From positions 5,428,053-5,492,052 of the forward strand of contig NC_020504.1 of NCBI RefSeq assembly GCF_000349325.1: DNA of 64,000 nt, in the 5' to 3' direction. Position 1 is the stretch's first letter; each line of letters starts with the position of its first letter. Both the position numbers and the translations under genes were made by a program. The notes under the pieces were generated by a model. It did no database searches. It saw nothing but the letters and a program-made list of their open reading frames with translations, and was not told where the DNA came from. Source of the DNA: Streptomyces davaonensis JCM 4913 (GTDB taxonomy: Bacteria; Actinomycetota; Actinomycetes; Streptomycetales; Streptomycetaceae). Shown one piece after another: positions 55,578 to 64,000 of this stretch.

Positions 55578-56810
55578 CTATGCGGGCAGAGCGTGCAACT
55601 GCTCGCCGTGCAGGGCGAAGACGTGCTTGCCGTCCGTGGCCACCAGCCAGGAGTGGTAGTCGCCGGACTTGTCGTTGAACGTCCAGAGCAGGTTGCCGGT
55701 CTTGGCGTCGATGGCGTGTACGCCGCCCTGTTTGTCGAGGTCGGTGGCGGCGTAGAGGGTGCTGCCCGCCTTGACGAACTGCTGGGGCTCCTGGACCTCC
55801 GCGTCGGCCAGGGACTTGGACTGCCAGATCTCCTTGCCGGTCTGTGGATCCACGGCCCAGAGCGTTGTGCTGCTGTCCGCGACGTAGAGCACGTCCTCCA
55901 GGACGGCCGGCGCCTTGAACGAGGTGTACTTCTGGGTCTCCAGGGACCACTTCTCGGTCCCGTCGGAGAGGTTGAAGGCCTGGAGCTTCTCGCGCTGCGG
56001 GATGATCACCAGGCCCTCGTGCACGGCGAAGAAGCCCCAGTTCGTCAGCTCCGTCTTCTGCGTCCACACCTGCTGGCCGGTGGCGGTGTCGCGCACCGTG
56101 AGGTTCTTCTTGAAGTCGGTGTAGACGAGGAAACGGCCCTGCACGACGGCGTGCACACCGTTTTCCCGAGTGCCGAGGTCCCGCTGCTCCTTCCACGCCA
56201 CCTTGCCCGTGCTGCTGTTGAGCGCGGCGATCACGTTGGTGTGGGACGAGTAGTCGTCCTCGAGGACCTCGGCGATGACGTACACCTGCTTCTCGTCCAC
56301 CGCGACCGGCTTGGGCTGCCGGTACTCCTTGCCCAGGTGGCTGCGCCAGGTCTCCTTGCCCGAGGCCGGGTCGTACCCGCGGACCGTCCCGTCGTACATG
56401 CCGCTGGCCAGGTACAGCGTGCCGTTGCCGAGCAGGAGCGGCGCACCGGGTGTCGCCCCGTCCTCCTGGGACCACCGCTCCTTGCCGGTCGCCGCGTCGA
56501 GGCCGGTGAGCGGGTCACCGGTGGCTATGACGACGCCGGCCGTGGCCACGAGTTCGTCGTTGTCCCCGTAGGTCTGCGCCGAGGTCGACTTCGTCCACAG
56601 CGGCTTGGGCGCCTGTCCGTCCTCGGTCGCGGCCCCCTTGGACGGGGTGCGGCCGGCCGGCGTCTCGGAGCCGTCGCCGACGACCGCGTCCTCCTCACGG
56701 CAGCCGACGGCTCCGACCCCCAGCGCCGCCAGCGCGAGCGAGCCCCCGGCCAGCCGCAACACCCGTCGCCGGTCGGGCCTCTCGTCCGAGCTGTTGTGAT
56801 TCCTCGACAT
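55578..56810 (-). CDS. PQQ-like beta-propeller lipoprotein
   Basis: 410 residues from ATG 56810. The amino end has a twin-arginine-like basic stretch (DRRRVLRLAGG) and a lipobox ending GVGAVGC (C37), so it is a lipoprotein at the outer face of the membrane. Residues 90-410 are seven or eight blades of the PQQ/quinoprotein propeller type, each with GLDAATGKERW, GYDPASGKETW, ALNSSTGKVAW, VDPQTGKEIW or AIDAKTGNLLW. Catalytic residues of true quinoproteins are not obvious, so it is probably a binding or scaffold protein. It is convergent with the EamA gene. Confidence 0.88.
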   Translation of the reverse strand: MSRNHNSSDERPDRRRVLRLAGGSLALAALGVGAVGCREEDAVVGDGSETPAGRTPSKGAATEDGQAPKPLWTKSTSAQTYGDNDELVATAGVVIATGDPLTGLDAATGKERWSQEDGATPGAPLLLGNGTLYLASGMYDGTVRGYDPASGKETWRSHLGKEYRQPKPVAVDEKQVYVIAEVLEDDYSSHTNVIAALNSSTGKVAWKEQRDLGTRENGVHAVVQGRFLVYTDFKKNLTVRDTATGQQVWTQKTELTNWGFFAVHEGLVIIPQREKLQAFNLSDGTEKWSLETQKYTSFKAPAVLEDVLYVADSSTTLWAVDPQTGKEIWQSKSLADAEVQEPQQFVKAGSTLYAATDLDKQGGVHAIDAKTGNLLWTFNDKSGDYHSWLVATDGKHVFALHGEQLHALPA

Positions 56811-56960
56811 GCCGTGATCCCCCGTGGAGTAGTGCGAGCAGTGGAGTGGGTCCTGCGGTGGGGAACGGTAACCGCCGTCCGACGGCAACCGTCACCTCGG
56901 GACTCGACAGGGACAACACTGTGAAACAGCCAGTACGTTGATCGCGTAGAACTGGGCCTT

Positions 56961-57203
56961 ATGTCAGGCCTTCTCGTCCGGCTCGCGATCATCGTCGCAA
57001 GCCTTATGGCAGTCGCGTTCGTCATCAGCATCGTTCTCCTGGTTCTGGCGGAGGCGGACGCGGACAACTCCGCCTACGGATATCTCGCACTCTTTCTCTG
57101 GTTCGGGATCGTCGCCGCGATCCCGGTCCTGCTGGCCCTCGCCATCCCCGGTGTCGTCATGACACGGCGCGCACGCCGACAGGGGGGACGCAGGGACCAC
57201 TAG
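56961..57203 (+). CDS. Small two-helix membrane protein
   Basis: 80 residues: helix 1 (LLVRLAIIVASLMAVAFVIS) leads into VLLVLAEADADNSAYGY, helix 2 is about 40-66, and the tail is basic (TRRARRQGGRRDH). No family is recognised. ATG 56961 is the start, without a marked ribosome binding site. Its stop TAG overlaps the TAG of the convergent GtrA gene (57200-57203). It diverges from the PQQ-propeller gene. Confidence 0.68.
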   Translation: MSGLLVRLAIIVASLMAVAFVISIVLLVLAEADADNSAYGYLALFLWFGIVAAIPVLLALAIPGVVMTRRARRQGGRRDH

Positions 57204-57718
57204 GCGGCGAGCATGACGGGCGCGGTCCGGGTGGACTGCTGCGTCTGCTGCGTCTGCTGCTTCGCGGGGCGGGTGGCGAAGACGCAGAGGCGCAGGACCA
57301 GGAAGCGGGCGACTCCGGCGAGGGCGGAGGCGCTGAGGTAGACGATTTGTTCGGTCAGCATTCCGGCGGTGGGCTGTACCAGGTGCAGGACCGTGACGGC
57401 GAGGCTGGTGGCCAGGTAGGCGGCGGTGGCCGAACCCGCCGACTGCCAGTGCTCCCGCCATCCGGCGCGACGGCCCTTGCCGAAGGTGAAGCGGGCGTGC
57501 AGTTCGGTGCAGAGGAGGGTGGAGGCGATGGTGATCAGCGCGTTCGCGACCACCCACGGCAGCGCCGCAGCCAGCAGCGCCACGGCGACGCTGGAGACGA
57601 TTCCGACGCCGCCCCCGAGAACCACGAACCGTACGAAGGAGGCGACCGGGCCAGGGCCGGCCTGAGTCGCCGCCTCGGACTTCGCTGAACGTGTCGAAGA
57701 GGAGAGCGGCGACTTCAT
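57200..57718 (-). CDS. GtrA-family membrane protein
   Basis: 172 residues with four helices between about 25 and 150, in the GtrA/DPMS-accessory arrangement: FVRFVVLGGGVGIVSSVAVALL (TM1), WVVANALITIASTLLCTELHARFTFG (TM2) and RFLVLRLCVFA (TM4). GtrA proteins help flip or position polyprenyl-phosphate sugars for surface glycosylation. It lacks a glycosyltransferase partner here. Start ATG 57718 after AAAGGA. It is 36 bp downstream of the DUF4097 gene, so they probably share a transcript. The Gln/Thr-rich tail near the end is unusual. Confidence 0.85.
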   Translation of the reverse strand: MKSPLSSSTRSAKSEAATQAGPGPVASFVRFVVLGGGVGIVSSVAVALLAAALPWVVANALITIASTLLCTELHARFTFGKGRRAGWREHWQSAGSATAAYLATSLAVTVLHLVQPTAGMLTEQIVYLSASALAGVARFLVLRLCVFATRPAKQQTQQTQQSTRTAPVMLAA

Positions 57719-57754
57719 GGCGGCGTCCTTTCCAGGTGGTGGGTGGGGCGTCGT

Positions 57755-58420
57755 TCAGAGGCTGGCGGCGGTGATGTCGCCGTAGCTGGTGGTGGCGCGG
57801 AAAGTGAGACCGGTTTCGCCGTTGTTCTTCAGCGAGTTGCTGATCCGGCCGTATCCGGTCCCGGCGTCCAGCGCGGCGGAGACGCCACGCGCGGCGCCGA
57901 GGGTGATGTCGCCCTGCTCGGTGCGCAGGGTGACGGTGCCGGTGGCGGCCTCGGCGATACGGAGGTTGCCGCGCTGGGTGCGGAGTTCGGCGGGCCCGTT
58001 GAGCCGGCCGACGCTGATGTCACCGTCGGCGAGGGTGAGTTGGACGGTGGCGGCCTCGTCGAGCTTGACCGGGCCCTGGGCGCTGTCGTAGGTGACGTCA
58101 CCGAGGCGCCCGACACCGCGCAGTTCGGCGGCGGCGGTGGTCGCCTGGACGGCGGAGCCGGCAGGCAACTGGACGGTGACCTCGACGGACCCGCTCGGCC
58201 CGAGGAGGCGGTTGTTGCCCTCCGGCATCTCGATCTTCAGCACGCCTTCGCCGTAGCTGACCTCGACCTGCTTGGCCGCCTTCACGTCACGGTTCTTGGA
58301 CGGGTCGGCGGGGCGGATCTCAACGGTGGTGTCGGTGCGGTCGGCGGCGATGAGCTGGATACGGCCGGCGGGGATGTTCAGGACGGTGGAGATGGAGGAG
58401 GGGGTGTCGAACTTCTGCAT
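57755..58420 (-). CDS. DUF4097 beta-repeat protein
   Basis: 221 residues in a right-handed beta-helix-like pattern with recurring units such as TVEIRPADPS, VEVTVQLPAGS, VQLTLADGDISVGRLNGPAELRTQRGNLRIAEA, TVTLRTEQGDITLG and TTSYGDITAASL. This is the DUF4097 putative adhesin-like family. No signal peptide and no membrane helix, so it is cytosolic here, unlike many relatives. Start ATG 58420 after AGGAG. It leads the DUF4097-gtrA transcript and is preceded by palindromes that suggest tight regulation. Function unknown. Confidence 0.87.
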   Translation of the reverse strand: MQKFDTPSSISTVLNIPAGRIQLIAADRTDTTVEIRPADPSKNRDVKAAKQVEVSYGEGVLKIEMPEGNNRLLGPSGSVEVTVQLPAGSAVQATTAAAELRGVGRLGDVTYDSAQGPVKLDEAATVQLTLADGDISVGRLNGPAELRTQRGNLRIAEAATGTVTLRTEQGDITLGAARGVSAALDAGTGYGRISNSLKNNGETGLTFRATTSYGDITAASL

Positions 58421-58489
58421 CGTGAGCTCCTGCGGTTGCGTTGTCGCTTTTTCCGATGAAGGAAAAGCTACGTTGCGTTCGAGGTTCCG

Positions 58490-58596
58490 GCAACAAGGTT
58501 GTTGCGCATGGAACGCATCACCGCAGGTGAATGCAGGAAAATCGTTGCAATGGTTTGTGATTCAATGCAACGAAGGTCGACTGTTCATTGCAATGA
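58490..58596. promoter_or_regulatory. Cluster of GTTGC/GCAAC palindromes upstream of the DUF4097 gene
   Basis: Three dyads share one core. GCAACAAGGTTGTTGC (58490-58505) is followed by TCGTTGCA (58542-58549) inverted against TGCAACGA (58566-58573), and by the palindrome TCATTGCAATGA (58585-58596). The DNA is AT-rich compared with its surroundings. No regulator gene is present in the 293-bp gap (58421-58713), so the protein acting here is encoded elsewhere. Confidence 0.7.
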
Positions 58597-58612
58597 GATG
58601 GGCGTGAACGCA

Positions 58613-58651
58613 CTGAGGGCCGCCCACTTCAAGGAAGTGGACGGCCCTCAG
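58613..58651 (-). terminator. Terminator of the FG-GAP protein gene
   Basis: 18-bp stem with one mismatch: CTGAGGGCCGCCCACTTC (58613-58630) with 58634-58651 around a 3-nt AAG loop, 62 bp beyond the stop codon of the leftward gene. Confidence 0.9.
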
Positions 58652-58713
58652 AGGGAGCGAGCGACTCTAGGCGGCGGCTCGCCTCCGTGGGGAGGCGGGC
58701 CAACCCCTTGACC

Positions 58714-61700
58714 TCATCCGATGGCGATGCGTGTCAGCCAGAAGTCGTGGGCGCCGTAGACCTGAACCGGGTTCCCGCTGAGGCCGGTCCTGCCACCCGC
58801 ATAGAACCCGACGGAGCCATCGGCCCGAATCGCCCAGATGTCGGGGATCGCATCCCCGTTGGTGTCCGGGATACCGACCAGCATGGGCACGGCGCTGCGG
58901 GTCCAGCCGGAGGCGGCGTACTCGTGGTCCGCGCCGCCGGATGAATTGGCCGCGGTGGCGAGTGAGTTGGGGTCGACGCCGCCGCTCGATGCCGCGATGC
59001 CCTTGCGCAGCAGCAGCCTGCCGGAGACGTCGCTGCGGAAGAGAAGGTCGGCGATGCCGTCTCCGGAGACGTCCTGGACGCTGACGATGTCCCGGTCCTC
59101 CCAGGAGGAGGCGATCAGCCGGATCGCCTGGTCGACGGTGGCGCCGTGGTAGCCGGTGAAGGCCCACAATTCGTCGTCGGTGCCGTTGTCGACGGTCGCG
59201 AGGAAGTCGGTGCGGCCGTCGCCGGTGATGTCGCCTGCGGCCACGATCTGCGTGAAGCTCGCGGGACTGGGTGCGCTGTCGGGCAGGAGGATTTCCTGGC
59301 GCTTGTCGGTGTTGACGGCGCCGTATCCGTCGCCGGGATAGACCCACAGTTTGCCGCTGACGCGGACGACGAGGTCCTGGAGGCCGTCGCCACCGGTGAT
59401 GTCGCCGTTGTGCGTGATGAGCGCACCCTTGAAGTGGCCGCTCGATGCAGCGACATAAGGCGGGAGGTCGTCCCCGTTGGGGTCCTTGTCCGGGTTGGCT
59501 CGGTAGGCGCCGGGCATGGAGAAGTCCAGGTCGCCAGTTCCCTTGGTGAGCGCCGTGTCCGACTGGGAGGGGTAGAGCGCGAGGTTTCCGGCCGCGGTGA
59601 CGACCATCATGTCGGGGAGTTTGTCGCCGGTGAAGTCGCCTGAGGTATCGGCCTGGTCGCGAGGGGTGACGTAGAAGAGGTACTTCGTCGGTTCCGAGAC
59701 GTTGTCGGAGGTGTCGACGGTCCGCACGTACAGCACGTTGGGGCCGGCGCTCGGCGGCTTGGCGTCATTGATGGTGGCGGTCACCGTGGTGGCGGATCCG
59801 GGCACCCGGCTGACGGAGCCCGTGTAGGAGGGCGAGTTGAAGCCGTACTCGTAGCGCTTGACGTCCGTGTTGACGGCGCGGAACGTGAAGGAACCGGGCG
59901 TGCCGAACTTCTTGGCGCTCCAGATGGCGTCCTCGGCGCCGCTGCCGAAGCCGTCCTCGCTGGCGTCAGCATTCGGGTAGTCGGTCGAGGTGACCTTGGG
60001 AGGCCTCGGCGCGGTGGTGTCCAGAACGAACCGGCACGGCGCCTTCTTCGGGTAGTAGCCCGACGAACTCTCCGCGTCGTCGACCGCCCGGACCCGCCAG
60101 GAGTACGTGGCGCCGCTCTTGAGCTTGCTGGTGGCGAACCCCGAAGTCGTCACCAGGGCTTCGCCGCTGCCGTTGGCAACGTACTTCTTGCCGGTAGACC
60201 CGAGCAGGTCACCAGTGGTCTTCCACTGATGCAGCTCCCAGAGGTCGAAGTCGAAGTAGTCGAGGTTCTTGTCCTTGTCCGTGGCCTTGGCGGTGAAGGT
60301 GAGATCGCCGGAACCCATGCGGACGTACGGCTTGGTGGTGGTGCACTTGCCGTCCGGACCGAGGTCCAGAGAGTTGGAGACGATCGCGGGCTTTCGGTTG
60401 TACTCCAGCCGCAGGGTGGGCCCGAAGTCACCGTTGGCCTGGAACTTCTTCCAGGCGTACTGGGAGTTCTCGTCGCGGGCGCGCATGCCGAACGTGATGA
60501 GATCCTCGCCCTCGTCGGCCGCCTCCTGGGCACCCTTCTTCACGTCGAACGACTCGTAGTCATCGCCACAACTGGACTTGTAGCCGTGGGCGAAGCTCTT
60601 GGTGGCCAGCTTGTTGCCGTCGTGAAGCCTGGGGGCGTTGTCCCAGTTGGTGTGGGAGTTGATCGCCCCGGTGAGGTGCACGCTGACGCTGCGCGGGCTG
60701 CAAGACCAGGCGTAGCGCTCCAGCACCGTCAGCTTCGCCTTGGTGATCTTCGTGCCCTTGAGGTCCGGGTCGAAGCTGATGTTGAAGAACGAGCGGGAGG
60801 TGCCCCAGGTGTCCGACTCGAACCCGACGCGGGCCTCGTGCGTGCCGCCCTTGTTGAAGTCCTTGCCGTTGAAGAAGGTGGCCTTGGGGTGACGGTCGTA
60901 GGCCGTGGTCCAGTCCTGGGTGTGCTTGGTGAACGCGGGGTCGATGAACACCGGGTACGTCGTCGCCGGATCGGCCAGGAAGTCCTGGTCGGGGGTGAGC
61001 GTCCACTCTCCCGCACCCAGGTCGGCCTCGACGAGGTCACCCCGGGAGTCGGGGGACGGCCCGTTGAGGGAGGCCAGGCTCAGTGTCGAGGCCGCACCGG
61101 TCTGCGAAGGCTCCGGGGTCGGCTCGGGCGGCGCCGAGGGAAGCGGGGAATCCGACACGGTGGGCTCGGGACCGTCGCTCGCGGACGGCAGATCCTCTAC
61201 GTCGGTGTCGCTCTGCTCGTCCGTTTCGACGGGCAGTTCTTCCTCGCTCGGGCTCGGTTCGGTGCTGTCCGTGGGAGAGGGGCTGCTGGTATCGGGTGCC
61301 TCGGGCGCGGTCGGCTGAGCGGTCGCCCCCACGGTGCCATCGGTGACGGCGGGGGTCCCGCTGCTGTCCCACATGAGCGGGGTCGGTGACACCGCCTGCT
61401 CGTCACCGTTGGGGTCCAGCGCGCTGACGATGCCGGAGAGGGGGTCCAACCGGAACGTCAGGGTGGAGGAGTTGAGGCCATAGACCAGCTGCTGCACGTG
61501 CGGATCGGCGGCCGCCGTACGGTTCTTGAGGACCACCAGCTGGCCGAAGCCGTCGTCATTGGCAGTGAGCACCAGGTCGCCGCCGGGAAAGATTTCCGGG
61601 TACAGCGCGCGGTTGCCGTCGATGATCGGGGTCGGGACGGGGCCCGGCCAGGTGAGCTGGACCGCGTGTGCTCCGCCGTCGACGTACAGCGTGACCAGCG

Positions 61701-62187
61701 GAGTACCGGTGTCCGCCTCGGCCTGCTGCACGAGGGAGACCCGCCGCACCGACGTGCGAGAGGCGCGTTGCTCGTCCCGTCCGCCCGATCCGTCGGAGAA
61801 CACCATGCGGGTGTTGGTGGCCCTGGGCTCCCAGCCGTCCTTGGTGTGACGCAGACTCGCGTCGATGGGCTTCCACGCACCGCCCACCTTGGCGCGGATG
61901 GGCGAGGAGTGCAGCTCCTTCACCATGCCGCCGTCGGGTCGAGCCCAGGTCGTGGAGCGGGCGGTGCGGGCGGCGGTGACTTCGACGTTCTTGCCGCTTC
62001 GTGCCGCGCGCGTCTGAGCGGCAGTCTCGGTCACCGGCTTCGCACGCTGCTCACTGCCGCTGCTGTCCGTCCGGTCGTCGCCGTCCAGGCCGACTCCGGC
62101 GTAGACGACTCCGGTCACGGCGAGCACGGTGGCGAGCATCGCCGCGCCGGCCCGACGGCTGGGCGCACGGCGCCAGTTGCGCGTCAT
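58714..62187 (-). CDS. Large secreted FG-GAP/VCBS-repeat protein with DNRLRE-like domain
   Basis: 1157 residues. A basic amino end and hydrophobic helix (about 13-33) form a signal peptide or anchor. An unassigned domain (60-280) leads to a Pro/Ser/Glu-rich linker (about 290-385). A DNRLRE-like beta domain (about 430-600, ending FGPTLRLEYN) and fibronectin-like strands (about 610-830, TYSWRVRAVDDAESSSGYY) follow. From about 850 to the end there are at least five FG-GAP-type calcium-loop units such as GDFTGDKLPDMMVV, GDITGDGRTDFLATVD, QDVSGDGIADLLFRSD and PDTNGDAIPDIWAIRADG. It diverges from an RHS-type gene. Start ATG 62187. Likely extracellular; function unknown. Confidence 0.87.
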   Translation of the reverse strand: MTRNWRRAPSRRAGAAMLATVLAVTGVVYAGVGLDGDDRTDSSGSEQRAKPVTETAAQTRAARSGKNVEVTAARTARSTTWARPDGGMVKELHSSPIRAKVGGAWKPIDASLRHTKDGWEPRATNTRMVFSDGSGGRDEQRASRTSVRRVSLVQQAEADTGTPLVTLYVDGGAHAVQLTWPGPVPTPIIDGNRALYPEIFPGGDLVLTANDDGFGQLVVLKNRTAAADPHVQQLVYGLNSSTLTFRLDPLSGIVSALDPNGDEQAVSPTPLMWDSSGTPAVTDGTVGATAQPTAPEAPDTSSPSPTDSTEPSPSEEELPVETDEQSDTDVEDLPSASDGPEPTVSDSPLPSAPPEPTPEPSQTGAASTLSLASLNGPSPDSRGDLVEADLGAGEWTLTPDQDFLADPATTYPVFIDPAFTKHTQDWTTAYDRHPKATFFNGKDFNKGGTHEARVGFESDTWGTSRSFFNISFDPDLKGTKITKAKLTVLERYAWSCSPRSVSVHLTGAINSHTNWDNAPRLHDGNKLATKSFAHGYKSSCGDDYESFDVKKGAQEAADEGEDLITFGMRARDENSQYAWKKFQANGDFGPTLRLEYNRKPAIVSNSLDLGPDGKCTTTKPYVRMGSGDLTFTAKATDKDKNLDYFDFDLWELHQWKTTGDLLGSTGKKYVANGSGEALVTTSGFATSKLKSGATYSWRVRAVDDAESSSGYYPKKAPCRFVLDTTAPRPPKVTSTDYPNADASEDGFGSGAEDAIWSAKKFGTPGSFTFRAVNTDVKRYEYGFNSPSYTGSVSRVPGSATTVTATINDAKPPSAGPNVLYVRTVDTSDNVSEPTKYLFYVTPRDQADTSGDFTGDKLPDMMVVTAAGNLALYPSQSDTALTKGTGDLDFSMPGAYRANPDKDPNGDDLPPYVAASSGHFKGALITHNGDITGGDGLQDLVVRVSGKLWVYPGDGYGAVNTDKRQEILLPDSAPSPASFTQIVAAGDITGDGRTDFLATVDNGTDDELWAFTGYHGATVDQAIRLIASSWEDRDIVSVQDVSGDGIADLLFRSDVSGRLLLRKGIAASSGGVDPNSLATAANSSGGADHEYAASGWTRSAVPMLVGIPDTNGDAIPDIWAIRADGSVGFYAGGRTGLSGNPVQVYGAHDFWLTRIAIG

Positions 62188-62632
62188 CGGGCGGATTCCC
62201 CTTCCCCCTCGTTCCCCCTCGGGCCAGCCGATGATGACTCATGAGGAACCTGTCGTCACCCTGTGCCGAGGTTGCGTGTGAGGTGCGAGGAACTCCGTTG
62301 CCCTTGCTAGTTGATGACTTCCGAGTTCTTCTCCGTCGTGCGTATGTCCGGCATTCTCGGCAAATCGCAGCGCCTGGTGTGCGGATACATGCCCGGCGAT
62401 CCCGAAAAGCGAGAAAGGTGCGACCAGTTCAGATGTGAAGCGCTCTCGAGCGGTGTGACGGATTCCGCACATCACTTCCCGTTACGAATCATTGCGCACC
62501 GTGATGATCATCACATCACCCCATCGTCTCTGGCATTCCGTCACAACGTGATCACAGAATCTTCATGGTCTGATACGTCGTCATGCGTGGTCCGTTGCCG
62601 GTCCCGCTTCAAGTGGTCCGGGGGACCTCGCT
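62188..62632. promoter_or_regulatory. Divergent control region of the FG-GAP and RHS genes
   Basis: 445 bp without a credible gene and lower in GC than the neighbours. It contains a perfect 14-bp palindrome GTGATGATCATCAC (62501-62514) and GTGATCAC (62548-62555), both nearer the RHS gene. They could be operators for one regulator. I see no clearly spaced -10/-35 pair. Confidence 0.55.
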
Positions 62633-64000
62633 GTGTTCGGTCGACTTCCGTACGCCCGCAATCCTCGACCCGCGCGTATTGCCGTGTCGGTCATCGCGGC
62701 TGCACTGCTGGTGGGGTTGCTGCCCGCGCAGTCGCTCGCGCTGCCCCCGGATCCTGCGAAGGAGGAGACCGGCCGGGAGTCGTTGACCCTTGAGGCCCTC
62801 AAGCGAGACGTGCCGGTGCCCGGCATGAAGGTTCTCAGCCGTCATTTGGAGACGCTGAGGGGGCAGATCCCCAAGGATCAGGTCGCACCGGAAGCCGGCA
62901 CAGTGACGCCGCCCTCCAACGTGAGCGGCTCGGTCACCTTCGGGTCGACGACCACGCCCGCATCGACCCGGACCACGGCCCAACAGGTTGCGCTCAGCCC
63001 TGTGGGATCCCTGCCCGTCAGCCTCGGCCAGGCCCCCGACCAGCCGACGCCGACGGGCACTTGGGACGTGACCATTCCGGACCGGGCCTCCGCGGCAGGC
63101 CAGGGGATCGACGGCGCCCTGATGGTGGTGCGGGCTCCCGCCACGGGTGCGGTGCCGGTCTCCGTCAAGCTCGACTACGCCAAGTTCGAGAGCCTGTACG
63201 GCGCCGACTGGGCGTCCCGGTTGACCTTCGTGCAGTTCCCGGAGTGCTACCTGACCACGCCGGACGACGAGGCGTGCCAGACCTATGAGGAGTTGGAGAC
63301 CGAGAACGACCCGGAGTCCAAGTCCCTCACCGCGACGGTGGACCCCGCCGCGGACGGCACGGTGACCCCGGCCTCCGCGCCCTCGCAGCCCGATGCCGGG
63401 ACGGGCGTCGTCCAGGCGGCCTACCGCACTTCCACGTCCGTGACCCCGGCCGCCACCGGTGACACCGCGGTCGTCGGCGCCCTCGACTCCGGAGTCGGCA
63501 GCGGCAGTTTCAAGGCGACCTCACTCGCGTCCAACGGCAAGTGGGCGGCGGGAGGCTCCTCCGGCGCCTTCACCTGGTCGTACCCACTGACCGTACCGGC
63601 ACCGCCCGCGGGCCCCGCGCCCAAGATCTCCTTCGAGTACAACTCCCAGACGGTGGACGGCCGTACCGCCGTCTCTTCCCCCCAGTCCTCCTGGATCGGC
63701 GAGGGTTGGAGCTACGACGTCGGCTTCATCGAGCGCCGCTACCGCACTTGCAAGGACGACCGCAAGACACTGACCTCCGGGACGCCCAACAACACGGCGG
63801 CGAAGGACAAGACGTCCGACCTGTGCTGGGCGTCGGCCAACGCGGTGATGTCCCTCAACGGCCAGACCACCGAGCTGGTCCGCGAGCCCACCTCCAACAC
63901 CAACCCCGAGACCGCCACCGAGCTCTACCGCCCGCAACGGGACGACGGCACCCGCGTCGAGCACCGGGTGGGTGCGGTCAACGGCGACAACAACGGCGAG
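62633..64000 (+). CDS. RHS-repeat / polymorphic-toxin-type secreted protein, amino-terminal part (3' end outside window)
   Basis: 456 codons are visible from GTG 62633, preceded by GGGGGAC at a good distance. The signal peptide runs to about residue 36 (SVIAAALLVGLL, then PAQSLA). The mature protein resembles the N-terminal region of Streptomyces RHS proteins: VKLDYAKFESLYGADWASRL, FKATSLASNGKWAAGGSSGAFTWSYPL and FEYNSQTVDGRTAVSS, then GEGWSYDVGFIERRYRTCKDD. The open frame continues past the window edge, where RHS repeats and a possible toxin or HINT tail would be expected. It may deliver a carboxy-terminal effector or be a wall-associated shell protein. The tail decides and is not visible. 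Confidence 0.85.
   Translation, partial: MFGRLPYARNPRPARIAVSVIAAALLVGLLPAQSLALPPDPAKEETGRESLTLEALKRDVPVPGMKVLSRHLETLRGQIPKDQVAPEAGTVTPPSNVSGSVTFGSTTTPASTRTTAQQVALSPVGSLPVSLGQAPDQPTPTGTWDVTIPDRASAAGQGIDGALMVVRAPATGAVPVSVKLDYAKFESLYGADWASRLTFVQFPECYLTTPDDEACQTYEELETENDPESKSLTATVDPAADGTVTPASAPSQPDAGTGVVQAAYRTSTSVTPAATGDTAVVGALDSGVGSGSFKATSLASNGKWAAGGSSGAFTWSYPLTVPAPPAGPAPKISFEYNSQTVDGRTAVSSPQSSWIGEGWSYDVGFIERRYRTCKDDRKTLTSGTPNNTAAKDKTSDLCWASANAVMSLNGQTTELVREPTSNTNPETATELYRPQRDDGTRVEHRVGAVNGDNNGE

Noticed and set aside
58499..58711. A 70-codon + strand frame in the DUF4097 upstream region
   Set aside because: It crosses the palindromes and the terminator hairpin, and has no ribosome binding site or family match.

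Overview
The window is a stretch of high-GC actinobacterial chromosome, almost certainly Streptomyces. The evidence is very high third-position GC, many GTG starts, and Streptomyces-type genes: a solitary CIRCE-controlled groEL, futalosine-pathway menaquinone genes mqnD/mqnB, mycothiol-dependent DinB-fold proteins, GpgS, FemX, DUF2771, DUF3027, DUF2530 and DUF4031. Gene order from threonine synthase through cold shock protein, groEL, mur genes and mqn genes matches what I remember of the S. coelicolor core chromosome (SCO4293-SCO4329 region). I see no rRNA, tRNA, CRISPR array or insertion sequence.

Layout. 0-7 kb: gpgS (cut by the left edge), a SAM-I riboswitch controlling a threonine-synthase-family enzyme plus a GG-ending sulfur carrier, a cold shock gene, a CIRCE-controlled groEL, an old-yellow-enzyme reductase and the remnant of an MFS pump. 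7-15.5 kb: a leftward murR-murQ-murP-ankyrin operon for N-acetylmuramic acid uptake, small hypothetical genes, mycothiol-type DinB proteins and cutC. 15.6-24 kb: nucleic-acid ATPases (a HelD-like RNA polymerase recycling helicase and an XPB helicase next to a helicase-associated WYL-like protein), a HAAS-domain membrane protein and a HAD phosphatase. 24-29 kb: a cold-shock-domain protein, mqnD-mqnB-DUF2771, an MFS transporter and DUF3027. 29.7-35 kb: a 1034-residue sacsin/Hsp90-like ATPase and two tandem secreted paralogues. 35-49 kb: a CtpE-like P-type ATPase, a purine permease, MarR-MFS, an aldo/keto reductase, Uma2, an SGNH hydrolase, a secreted beta-propeller protein and a TetR-regulated DrrAB-type ABC exporter. 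49-58.5 kb: serC, a fused FAD/Fe-S dehydrogenase, femX, an EamA exporter, a PQQ-propeller lipoprotein, GtrA and DUF4097. 58.7-64 kb: a divergent pair of large secreted proteins, one with FG-GAP repeats and the other the amino-terminal part of an RHS/polymorphic-toxin-type protein running off the right edge.

Most notable: (i) the SAM riboswitch / ThrC-like / sulfur-carrier locus, which reads as a thiocarboxylate-dependent homocysteine (methionine) route rather than threonine synthesis; (ii) the divergent FG-GAP/RHS pair; (iii) the XPB plus helicase-associated WYL protein pair; (iv) the sacsin-like ATPase; (v) tandem duplicated secreted proteins; and (vi) several palindromic operators, including a DasR-like site before cutC, a long inverted repeat between tetR and drrAB, and a cluster of GTTGC palindromes before the DUF4097 gene. 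All functional assignments come from reading the sequence and from memory of families; no database search was run.
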